Of a stretch of DNA of 64,000 bases, positions 19,620 through 30,439 are shown piece after piece (position 1 is the stretch's first letter; each line of letters opens with the position of its first letter). The translations under genes were made by a program, and so were the position numbers. This DNA is from Viola odorata. Taxonomy: Eukaryota; Streptophyta; Magnoliopsida; Malpighiales; Violaceae. The notes below the pieces were generated by a model. That model saw only the letters and a program-made list of their open reading frames with translations, was not told the DNA's origin and ran no database searches. The DNA is taken from the NCBI GenBank assembly GCA_963691705.1, contig OY829538.1:12612443-12676442 (forward strand), given 5' to 3'.

Positions 19620-21066
19620 ATAAAGCATTTACCCATTGAGAAGCCCCATCATTTTAGTTGGAAACAAAGCTGAGGTAACCTTGTTTCAACTTACTGATGT
19701 AACTCATATTATACTCTGATTTTGTGTAGTTTGAAACTATAGGAGTGATGGGGAAAAAACTCAGGCCTGAATTTATTTACAATGGAAATCTTTTAAAAGA
19801 ATCATTCAAGTAATTTCATTCACACTAAAGTAGCTAAATTCTGTGCCTTGCAAATCCAATCTCATGATCTGATTAAACACAGTGGTACAGAACCGCTCAA
19901 AGGTTCGTCTACTTTTTGTCCCTAAAATCATCTAATCATTTTCTTTCTTCAAGGATTTTGATTTGCATGCTGTAAATATGATCATAAAATATGGCTCCAA
20001 TGAAAATGATTGCATGATGTTGGCCTGTGCTTCTGAAAAAGCAGGTTGTATTGATAGGTAGCCTGTGATTTTTCCGTTTTGATCACTAATTTCAAGTTGT
20101 TTTTCCTGACTAGCATGCTTTATCCTTGGTCATTGCTAATTCCTCTTCAGGATCTCACCCTGATAATCTCTTGCATACAGGTTGATATTACCAAAATCTG
20201 ACTTCCACCTTTGTTTGGTCCCTCGTGCGTTCACCTTCTGCAAAAATATACCTTGTTCTACAGGTTAGATTTGTTTCTCAATTGTAGGATGGACAGTTTC
20301 TGAGAAAACTGAAGAGTTCCTTGTATTACATAACAATTGAGAAGTAGAAAACCTTTCTGATACATATATTCCTTAAAAGAATTGTAATTGGCCCTCATCT
20401 TTCATTTCATTGCATTCAGCCTGATTGGCCTTTCATGCTCACCTAGCAGGCAGTCTAGTACTACTGAATCCAATTATTAGAATGGAAAACAGTTGCATAT
20501 GTACATCCCTGTTGGATGTCGTAGGATTCGTAGGATACGCCATCAACGCGTTCTCTTCCTGCAAGTTCTGCCAACCAAGGGGTATGATAGAATTGGCGTA
20601 TAAATGTATTAGTTCCGCAGGCTAGCTTAAGTTATGCATGAGTTTTGAAAAGTTCTTTTCATCTCTTTAGTTGAGATCCTATCGTATGAGGTTCTGTTTT
20701 GGGTTTAGATGAAGTCTGATCTGTAATGTGTCTTTTGTTGCTGTTTCTTCTTAGTATGGATGGGTTAGATCCCAAAATCAACTGTAAGTGAACTATCATC
20801 AAGTGGTGCCCTGGTTTCCTGATTGAAAACGGACAATAGTTAGGTAGTAAGTTGCGGGAGAACGAGCTTCCCATTTTTAACGATTTTTTAACGTTTATAC
20901 ATATAAAGTATCGATACCTGCATGTTATCTGTGAGTATCTGCATTTCATGCGTACAAATAAAATTACCAAAAAAAAACAAAGGTAGGTAGGTAATAAAGA
21001 AAGAGTACGGGAGTAATCAGTATATTATAAAAATTAGTATTCTCCAAATAAAGTATAAGTATCCTC
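19620..21066. other. Intergenic, 3' flank of HCF164
   Basis: The first part is probably the 3' untranslated region of HCF164. No domain-bearing frame, RNA gene or terminal-repeat element was recognised. Two small frames (20425-20625 plus, 20659-20970 minus) look like chance. Confidence 0.4.
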
Positions 21067-21074
21067 CAAATAAA

Positions 21075-23005
21075 TAGGGGTGTTCAGAAATCGGACCGAC
21101 CCGGAAACTAAACTGGAATCAACGGTTTGGTTCGGTTTGGTTCGAGTTTTTTTGGACCGAACCGAACTGAATTGTTCCGATTCGGTCTGGTTCTTTAAAT
21201 CTCAAACTTGTAAATCGAACCGTAAAATTGGAAAAACCGGTTCACACATATATATATTTATATATGAATGAAAATTTCCATTTGGTTTAATGGTTAACTA
21301 ATCACTTTTCATTTTAAAGGGGAGAGGTTCAAATCTCCTTGGCTCCCACATTCTTTTCTTTTTTCTAAACTTAATTAAAATTTCTCATTTTTTTCTCATT
21401 TTTTTCTTTTAAACTTAATTAAAAGTTCACATTTTTTTCCTTTTATTTGTTATTTTAAATACAAAATTTTATTAAGGAAGTTATATGAGAATTATTATGA
21501 GAAAAATATTTTCTCCATAATAAGAACTAAGAAATAAAAATAAAAAATTATTTTTCCTTTTTTATTTTAAAATTAATTAAAATTCCTATTTTTTTCCTTT
21601 TATTCATTATTTTAAATAGAAAAAATTATTAAGGAAGTTATATAAGAACTATTATGAGGAAAAAAAATATTTTCTCCGTAGTAAGAACTACGAAATAAAA
21701 ACTTTTAATCCTTTTTATTTATTTTAAACTTAACTAAAAGACCTTCTTTTTTCCTTTTTTATTTTAAAATTAATTAGAAGAGTTTATTTAAAATTTTAAA
21801 TAGAAAATTTTATTAAGAAATAAATTATGTAAAAAACAATTTCCTTTTATTCATTATTTTAAATAGAAAAAAATGTTAAGGAAGTTATATAAGAACTATT
21901 ATTGAGGAAAAAACATTTTCTCCGTAGTAAGAACTAAGAAATAAAAAATTTTAATCCTTTTTTTTAAAAACTTAAGTAATAGACCTTTTTTTCTTTTTTT
22001 ATTTTAAAATTAATTAGAAGAGTTTATTTAAAATTTGAAATAGAAAATTTTATTTAAGAAATAAATTATGTAAGAAATAAAAAAAATTAATCATTTTTCC
22101 TTTTTTATATTAAAATTAATTAAAATTCCTAGGTTTTTTTATTCATTATTTAATCTTAAGTAATGAACTATAGTATTGTTCAATGATAATTTTGAAGCTC
22201 TTAATGTAAATGATTTAATCTTAAGTAATTAACTATATTATTTTTTAATGATAATTTTTTTTCTATGGTATAAGTAATTAACTATAGTATTGTTTAATGA
22301 TAATTTTGAAGCTCTAAATGTAAATGATTTAATCTTAAGTAATTAACTATATTATTGTTCAATGATAATTTTTTTTCTAAAGTATAAGTAATTAACTATA
22401 GTATTTTAGTATGATAATTTTTTTACTAAAATATTTAATCAATTTAAATTTATATACTAAAATAGTAAAATGTAAATATTTAACCAAAACTGTGTGTTTA
22501 ATGTCAAAACTACGATCGTTTTGACATTAGGACAAATCAATCTAATTATCATTGGTATCAGATTGAGAGCAACAGGCAACAGTCGTCACTCTCGTCAAAC
22601 AATACTACCTCCTCTCCCTCTCAATTGCAGCTACCTCCTCTCCTCTCTCGTCGCGATGTCGTCTACGACTTACCTCTCTCTCGCAGTCGCAGCTACCTCC
22701 TTTCCTCTCTCGTCGCGATATCACCTACGACCTACTTTTCTCTCGCAGTCGCAGTCACGTCCTTTCCGCTTGGCTCACCGCTCGCCACCACAACAACAAA
22801 ACCACTATTGTAAGGAATGGTTCTTTAATGTAATTTTTTTTTTTAAAAAAAAAAATCAGTCAGAATTGAAACCGACCCAAAAAAATTAGAACCAAACCGT
22901 TAATGTTCAGTTCGGTTCGATTCTATTCCAACTAAAATCAATAATTTTCAGTTCGGTCTAATCTTAACCCAAAAATCAGATCAAACCGGCCCGTGTTCAC
23001 CCCCA
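21075..23005. mobile_element. Non-autonomous hAT element, 1.93 kb
   Basis: Ends TAGGGGTGTTCA and GTGTTCACCCCCA, flanked by the perfect 8-bp duplication CAAATAAA (21067-21074 and 23006-23013), the hAT signature. Subterminal regions on both sides carry repeated GGTTCGGTT / AACCGAACC motifs. The interior has degenerate tandem repeats: units around AAGGAAGTTATATRAGAA(C/T)TATTATGAGGAAAA at about 21475, 21625 and 21880, and AGTAATTAACTATA units at 22160-22400. No transposase frame. The 131-codon frame at 22494-22889 is Ser/Leu-rich low complexity and is not taken as a gene. Confidence 0.85.
21278..21350 (+). repeat. tRNA-like sequence inside the hAT element
   Basis: GGTTTAATGGTTAA resembles a D-arm/A box. 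GAGGTTCAAATCTCC forms a good T-arm (B box), followed by TTGGCTCCCA as an acceptor-like end. The middle is AT-rich without a proper anticodon stem, so this is at most a tRNA-derived fragment (SINE head or pseudogene). Confidence 0.3.
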
Positions 23006-23040
23006 CAAATAAAGTATACAACTAAAGAAAAAAAAAAACC

Positions 23041-23103
23041 CTGCCAGATTTGAACCGGCAACTTATTGGTTCTCAACCACTAAACTATGGACCCATTTGC
23101 TAT
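23041..23103 (-). repeat. tRNA-like fragment next to the hAT right end
   Basis: On the minus strand a T-arm GCCGGTTCAAATCTGGC with a complete stem follows TAGTTTAGTGGTTGA, which resembles a D-arm. The anticodon arm is shortened to three pairs. A related D-arm word (CATAGCTCAGTGGT) recurs on the minus strand near 27070. Probably a decayed tRNA-derived sequence. Confidence 0.3.
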
Positions 23104-23223
23104 AGGTAATTGCCCATTAAATATATCAATACATTTGTAATTGATATGAAATGATAGTCAAAAGGAATAAAAAAAACATCGGGAAGAATGAAAAATAAAT
23201 TAAGTTTGTACTACATCATATAT

Positions 23224-25115
23224 GGGGTTATGGCACCACGGGGTCCCTAACGTTATTATTTTCATTTTAGTTGGTCCCTAACGACGACTTTTATTCAATT
23301 TAATCCTGAACGTTTACTCCGTTAATCACCTGGGGGCCCTATTGTCATAACGTAATCTAACAGCCGTTATCTTCAATATTTTATTATTTTATTTGAAAAA
23401 AGTATCTGACGACTGGGACCCACAACTCAAATTTTTTTGATTTCTTACCTTCTTATTATCTAAAAAACTGGTTTTCTTAATTAGTTATTTCATTTTCATG
23501 AAAATAAACTAATAAAACTTAAATTAAAAAAAAACTAGAAATTAGAAAATAAAAATAAAAATCCTGTTTGTTTGCACCAAAAAAATTAATGAAAATAATA
23601 ACGGATATCATCATGCATTTAACCAACCTGCCCAGAAAAATAACCAAAATTTTCAACCTCTCTATTCCAGTATTCCCCTCCTAATTACCCAATTTTATTA
23701 AATTAAACTGAACTGAAAAGAATTACTACTAAAAGGCATTTTAATTTCTTGTTTGTTTTTCTTTCCTTTTCCGCAGAGATGTTTTTCTTCTCCCATAAAC
23801 AAAACCCTCTTCGTCACCATCTTTTTTACCTCCTCTGTACATTACTACCAAAATTATTACTCTGTATAATGGAACGAACATAGCAAACTGAAAAAAAAAA
23901 GAAAAAAGTATTTGTAATGGCTTCAGTTGGCAAACACACCCCATTTTGCTCAATCCCTGACATGTAACTCCTCACTCCCTTCCTTATCATCTCTTGCATC
24001 ACCCCCAAAAACTCTGGGCTAAAAAATTGATTCTCAAACCCAACCCTGCCGTCGTGGTTCGGTTGCAGAACTGGAACGGATCCTGACCTGGCAAGTGTGA
24101 CCTGACTTGTATCACAGGCATCGAATCCAGGCAGAGAGAGGTTGAGTGATGTGGGTGGATCTGTAGTCGAAGAAGAAGCTGCATCAATCGATAGACTCGG
24201 TGCGAGTGGGACAAATGACCCGGTCCTTGCAGTGGGTCTAAAAATCGGTGGGGAAGAAACCACTGCAGGCAAGCTGAAATCGCCTATGCTTTAGGGTGCA
24301 AGTATAAGAAGTGAACGGGTTTGTATGAACGGGGAACGGGTTGTTTGTAATGGATACGGGTCTGATTTGTACGGGTATTATATGGGTTTTGTTTGTAATG
24401 AGTAGAGTTGATTTGTACGGGTAGAGTGGTGCGAGTCTGGGCCGTCCAAGTGGAATCCGGCGGTGGCCGGAGCTGAAAAGGTAACGGCGGCAGTTGCTGG
24501 AGAAGATGGTTTGTGTTTTTGGGTTTGATTGAGCGGGTCTGATTTTACTCTGTTTTCTTTCAATTAATTTCATTGTGTTGTTAATTGGAGTGTTGCTGTT
24601 GATTCAAATAATTCAACTGCTTTTCTTTCCATTAATTCAATTGTTTTGCGTTCAATTAATTCAATTGCTAGTTTCCAATTGATTCAATTGTTGTCTTCAA
24701 TTAATTTAGTTCCTATTTTTAATTAATTCATTACTTTGTTTTTTTAGGATTACTTTGGTTTGGGCTTGCCCAGTCCACTTGAAGAAAGAAGATTTTTCTA
24801 GCGAAAAAGGTTGGTTATTTTTTTTGGCTTTTGAAAACATAAATTTTATTAATTTAGTTTTTTTAAATAAATAATAAAAAATATTATTTTGGATTTTTTT
24901 TGGAATAAGATGTCAGATTTTCTGATACGTGTGGCCGGATTCAGAAGTTTAATATTAAAATATTAAGAGATAACGGCCGTTATGCTCCGTTATGACAATA
25001 GAAACCCCGGGCGACTAACGGAGTAAACGTTCGGAATTAAATTGAACAAAAATCGCCGTTAGGGACCAACTAAAATGAAAATAATAACGTTAGGGACTCA
25101 GTGGTACCGAAAACC
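23224..25115. mobile_element. 1.9-kb Pack-MULE with captured MYB fragment
   Basis: Long inverted repeats (about 23224-23395 and 24950-25115) share GTCCCTAACGTTATTATTTT and ATTTTAGTTGGTCCCTAACG. The flanks ATCATATAT and ATCATCTTT are a 9-bp target duplication with two mismatches, so this element is older than the large MULE. The TIR core resembles that of the large MULE at 6315-18080. It contains a piece of an R2R3-MYB gene on the minus strand, and a tandem array of TTCAATTAATTCAATTG-like units at 24560-24730. Confidence 0.85.
23907..24272 (-). pseudogene. Captured C-terminal fragment of a MYB44/70/73/77-type factor
   Basis: A frame of about 122 residues opening at a TTG codon, with no ATG. 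It reads PIFRPTARTGSFVP, then TSLNLSLPG (an LxLxL-type repression motif) and FFSPEFLGVMQEMIRKGVRS followed by YM. These are the C-terminal motifs of subgroup 22 R2R3-MYB proteins. The DNA-binding MYB repeats are missing. The frame then runs into low-complexity sequence. Because it lies between MULE inverted repeats it is read as captured host DNA. Confidence 0.75.
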
Positions 25116-25124
25116 ATCATCTTT

Positions 25125-25668
25125 ATGTTTAACAAATTAGAATTAACTAGACTCGTGCCCAATTTAGTACTTAAATATTCAGCTCTACAACTTTTTTTCA
25201 ATTTGCATAAAGAGATTACCATGAAATCTCATAAATTTATAAATAAATATTTAAATAAATATGAGTAATTAAATAATATTAAATTAATAAATATAATAGA
25301 AATTCTTCATGCAAAATATGTATATACAATTTATTTTTTTATAATTTAGAATTATAAAAAATATCCATTAAAAAAGATAAACCTACAAATTAAAAAGAAA
25401 AAGATAAATAAAGATGTTTTTGTTTCTATATATGTAAAATAAATAACTAAGAATGTTAATCGAATATAAATGAAATTTACATTGGATTAATCCATTAAGA
25501 AATTCACTTTTACATGTTACTACTAATGAGTGTGAACAAAAGATATTATAAACAAAGGAGAATTTATTTGTAAAGATTAGTATACATTCAAAAGGAGGTG
25601 AGGGTGATAAGAAAGTTGAGAAAAAAAATGAAACATAGGAGAAACTTCATAACATATAAACTATAACT
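25125..25668. other. Intergenic, AT-rich
   Basis: Very AT-rich spacer between the Pack-MULE and the second Stowaway element. No gene, RNA or terminal repeat recognised. Confidence 0.4.
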
Positions 25669-25670
25669 TA

Positions 25671-25930
25671 CTCCCTCCATCCCACAAAGGATGTCGTTTT
25701 AGCTTTTGCTTTTACTGTTTCGGCACGTATCTTAAAACGGCCGGTAAATTTACTATTTGAGACAATTTTACCCCTAATTTTTTCTGGAAAGTACGTTAAG
25801 GATTAATGTACGTTCAAAAAAAAATTCGGATTTTTTTGGGGTCAAATAGTGCCTCATCCGACCTCCTCGATATGCGTTCCCTACTGAATATTGGGATGCG
25901 AGAAAGTCATCTTTTGTGGGATGGAGGGAG
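25671..25930. mobile_element. Stowaway MITE, copy 2 (inverted)
   Basis: 260 bp with TA on both sides (25669-25670 and 25931-25932) and ends CTCCCTCCATCCCACAAA and its complement. It is the inverted relative of the copy at 5975-6234, with the same length and roughly 85-90% identity by eye. Confidence 0.9.
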
Positions 25931-25932
25931 TA

Positions 25933-27810
25933 TATAAGATTTGTGCATCACTTTAAATTTATTAACCAACGAAATTGTATATATGGCCAATTTAGTATGA
26001 TTTAGTAGAAATTAATAGTAATTTGATATAGTAAAATCAATAGGCAATGAATATTAATATTAAATAATATTAATAGTGAGAAAGTGAAAGTTTTTAACCA
26101 GTCATTAGATAGTATTCATAAGGGAAATTAAAGTTGTATTAAAACTAAAATTATATAAATAATTAAATGAAAAAATATGTATTAATAATTTTTTATTAAG
26201 TTATTTTTTTATATAAGTGACATCATCAGATGAACTTAAGTGATGGTGTTGCATCCTTAAAATCATTCAAAACGTTCTTTTTCGCTTGTATTAGATTGTT
26301 GAATTAAGTAACTAAACGTGCTTTGTTCCTATTTGCATGTTGTCTTATTTTTTAATATCAATATCCGGTTATCATATTAAGTGGCGACTGTTTTAAAGTT
26401 CAACTGAATAGGACTCTAAAGAGCGACCGTTATAAGTTTTATTATGAACTTTTAGTTAATTGATTCTAAGAATCTTACTTGATTCTGAGCGCTTGTGGGA
26501 TGTATGTTGTCTTTCGTTATAATATACTAGTGGTTCTCACCTTTACCCTATAAAAATTAATTTTACTAAAGAAAATGTTACTAGTATCTTAAGAGTTCAT
26601 TAAAACTCGTAAGCATATATGCAAAAATGATTTCATAATTAAGGATTGTTTTATACATCGATAAGATATACTCGAGATGACATAAACTCAATTGGCTTTT
26701 CTCAAGATAGGTAGGTCATGAGATGATCTATTTTATTTATAATAATAATTAATGATATAATTAATTTTTTTTAATAAAAATAAGTTTTTATTCAATTTTT
26801 CTCTTTTTATGATATTTCTATAAAATATTATAATTTTAAGAACAAAAATTGTAAATTAAACAGCTAAATGAATATCAACAACGTAAAAATAACATCATAA
26901 TACTCAATATGACTTCTACATATCTATTTTGTAGAAAAAAATAACCAAAGACAATGGAGTAATCATAAGTATATCTTAAAAAATATTGTCTAAATAAAAT
27001 ACTAACCAAAGATAAAAGAAAAATAAAATAAAATTCGAAGAGGTGTAGAAAAATCAAATGCTTTGACCACTGAGCTATGGACCATTTGTCTATTTTTCAT
27101 GTCAACTTCGTATATATAACACATACATCTCACAAAACCGAACTCAACCCCAATTCTCATAAATAATTGTGTTTCATAACTTTTCTCACCCTTTAAATTA
27201 GAAAGATACCTATTCTCTCTATTTCATATTAAATATTTTTTTAGTTTTTACACAAAAATTATAAAAATGATTAATTGTAACTTTTAATATTAAATAATCA
27301 TATTTTTTTTATATTAAATAAATTGATCAATGACTATTCAACTCTCTCTTTTATATTAAATAAAATAATCAAAAATCACCTAAAGAATAAGAAAATAATA
27401 TTTAATTTTAAACTTTTTTTTCTTTCTAAAATGATATTTATCGTGAAACGAAAGAAATATAATAAATTTTTTTCCCCATTAAAGACAAATAAACTAGGTG
27501 TACAAGGATCAAATGAAATCAATCTCATATTTAAAAGGAACGGAGAAAACACTCACAAAATTGGAAAATAGATTATTTCCGTAATGCATATATCTTTGAG
27601 TTTAACATATTAAGGTTGGTTCTACTTGCACTAGATTATTGGACTAAAGTGTAAAGTGGCCAATGTATTAACACTAATCATAAACCGTGCTAAAACCACT
27701 TTCATAATTTGTGCTGCAATTATGAAATTGTGAAAAAAAGAAATAAAATAGTAATCTTCTTCAACAAAATAAATAAATAAATAAATTAGAACATTGACTT
27801 GCTTAAGTGC
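25933..27810. other. Intergenic, AT-rich
   Basis: No gene recognised. A minus-strand tRNA-like D-arm word (CATAGCTCAGTGGTCAAAGC) lies near 27058-27082 with no T-arm beside it. A simple AAAT microsatellite lies at about 27768-27786. Open frames at 26875-27057 and 27323-27571 are low complexity. Confidence 0.4.
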
Positions 27811-27815
27811 ATACT

Positions 27816-29319
27816 TGATCGCATGTCGAACACGTCAAATATGAGTGTATATTAGATATAGAAATGGGGGTAGAAATACAACTTATCACTGTCTACAAGG
27901 ACTTGTAGATTGCGGTAAGAGGATCGGTCCATAGAGACCTCTAGGGAAATGTAGTTCCTGGTTGACTTCCTCGTCACTGATTTTTGTTGGGTGAATCTGA
28001 AATTAAAGACGAAAACAAAGGAAATAAAACAGTTCAAAGTAGTCTTGGTCAAAGGCTTGGCCAAGACAGGGGTTAAGATTATAAGATATCAAATAAAAGG
28101 GGATCCTTGGTAAGGGCGATGTGAAAGCTTCTGTCCTTATGATTCGATCACTGATTCAAGGGTATTTGTTTCTAAATTCGTAGTACTGCTATAGAGTGGA
28201 GGTGTTCCTGTTCACTCCTGCTTCCCTCCTCTTCAAATCATCTGGCGGGTGCTCCCTTTCCTGATGATCCTAGCCAAGGGACACCTTGCTGGTTAAAGGG
28301 TTTATCCGTTTGGCTGCTGTCTTGAGTGGTTGTTCGCTTCATCAATAACATAGGGGAAGACAGTACCTAGTCAAGTTGTTTCCTTATGGAAACCCTAGGT
28401 TGTCAATCTGGTCTTGGTCTAGATCGTTTATTCCTTCTAGTCTGGCGCGAGACTAGTCACCTACTTTGCCTAGCCGACGGGTGCTCCCTTTCCTTCTAGG
28501 CTGGTTACAACTCTTCTCTACTAGGGCACAAGAATGATCAGGTCTTGTCTCTAGTGAGTTAGCGGTTTAATAAACTCAAGGAATAAATGAATACGAATTA
28601 AAGAGACTCTTAAGGGCGGTTTGATCTCACGAATATATATAAGAACGCAGCTCCTCAACCCTTACCAAGAATAGATGTTTAGCTAGATGTACTCATAGAT
28701 GGAAGAATGGAAATATTTAATTGCATAACAAAATTAAATCCGAGAATTCCACAAATTGGAAAATTCCGGAGCAGGAAAGTAATTTAATGTCGAAAACGGG
28801 AAAAGAAGAGTCGAGTTGAGAGGCAAGACAAAATCTGGCTAAATACAAGATAAAGCCCCCTTGTCCTTCTCTAACTCTAACTCTTCAAACAAATCTAAAA
28901 AGATAAAGATAGTAATGTTTTCTATTCGGGAAATAAATCGCAACAAAGAGGGAGATCCTAAATAGGATTCTTCACAAGTTTGTCGTCAGATCCCTCTAGA
29001 GTTGCTGGATAACTATGACTTGTCAGATCGCAAGGCCCAGATGAAACGCGGCCCAAAAGGCTTGCTGACGTTGTCGCGATATGAGTCTTGGCCAAGCTTG
29101 CGGCCAAGACGAAATGATAATCGTTTCTTGCTGCGCGAAGGGGTCTTGGCCAAGATCTAGGCCAAGACGATCTGGTAATCAACTCCAGCGTTCCACCAAA
29201 ATGCTCCGCTCCAGAACCAGAACTGTCAAAGCATGAGGAATAAAAGGGATATCAATAGATTTACTGCCCAAGCAACATGTAAATGGACAGTAAAAACATG
29301 ATTAAATGCAATGCAATCA
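27816..29319 (-). repeat. 3' LTR of Athila element 1
   Basis: 1504 bp, TG...CA on the plus strand as well. It carries three exact copies of CTTGGCCAAG (28056, 29087, 29145) plus half-sites. It has 23 bp near 28880 that the other LTR lacks. Confidence 0.93.
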
Positions 29320-29336
29320 AATTCCCCACACTTAAA
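29320..29336 (-). other. Polypurine tract of Athila element 1
   Basis: Reading the minus strand, AAGTGTGGGGAATT directly precedes the LTR, the usual place and composition of a Gypsy plus-strand primer. Confidence 0.7.
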
Positions 29337-30439
29337 ACATGCTTGCCCCCAAGCATAAAGACTCAAAGACTCAAAGACTCAAAGACAAAAATAAAAACAC
29401 AACAAAACAGAACAGACACCATGAACCCCCTGATTTTCTTTATTCCAAGCTGTTTACCCCATCACTGAAGCTGGCAAGACACTTCCCTAAGCGACCCAAT
29501 GCTGGACTAACAAGGACAAATCAATACCCTAAACATACCCCTTCCAAATAGTACTAAGACATCCTACTAGATTTATTTGTTGAAGTATAGGGGACAAGAC
29601 TCACCACAGATTTGAGTCCCACCGATGTGCCATTCTATCTAAACGTGCCTAAAGACTAGTGCCATTTAAATCACTTTGGCAGAAATTATTCTCTCTTTTT
29701 TTTCCTATATCCTTTGCATTTTTACAGATATATCTCATCAATTTTTTTTCATGCCCTTTGTATTTTTACAGGCATCGCACATAGACAGAGCTTGTTCTTT
29801 TTGGGCACCCAGAACTTCCACCTTTGCTATGTCTGCCCTATGACGTTCTAGCACCTTTTTATGTCTCACACTTCAACTAGATAGAACAACACACTCAAAT
29901 CAGACGCAACAAGTCCCATCACCCTAATGAAAGTTAAGGTCCTAGCTAGATGTCCTAAATTCCATTTGGATAGTTAATGTTTGGGAATCATTAGAGTATA
30001 TGCCCCTTAGGCATTGATCTAGTTGCGCTTATTCGCTTCCCTGTTACTAAAGCATTGTGTCACCTAGACAAGTGTCTAAATACAACTCCACCGAAAGACT
30101 AAACAACCTAGGTTAGAAAACAGGGGTTCGGTGTACACTCAAATCAGAACAGACTCTAACTTGCAAAGAAAATACAAATAAAAATTATGCAAATGACAGA
30201 CTCTCTAGACTGGACAGACGCATGCAAAAAATAAAAATAAAATCATGCAAAAACTGACTCAAAATAAAAAAAATCAGACAATTAACATATAATCATCACA
30301 AAACACAAAAATGAAAAGACTCAACTGTACACCCTCCCCACACTTAAAAGACACAATGTCCTCATTGTGTGGAAAGGTAGAAATTAAAAATAGAAAAATA
30401 AAAAGAAAAGAATGAGACAACCTGGGGGCAAAAAGCAGA
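29337..30439 (-). other. Athila 3' non-coding region
   Basis: About 1.1 kb between the extra ORF and the polypurine tract. There is a short tandem run of CAAAGACT units near 29360. The stretch is rich in CA-containing words and no frame with a domain is seen. Confidence 0.5.

Noticed and set aside
22494..22889. 131-codon frame in the hAT element as a transposase remnant
   Set aside because: Ser/Leu/Arg-rich repeat translation, no hAT dimerisation or zinc-finger motif.
24238..24573. 111-codon minus-strand frame in the Pack-MULE as a second captured gene
   Set aside because: Pro/Thr/Ile-rich, built on short repeated words (GGGTTTGTATGA type), no recognised domain.
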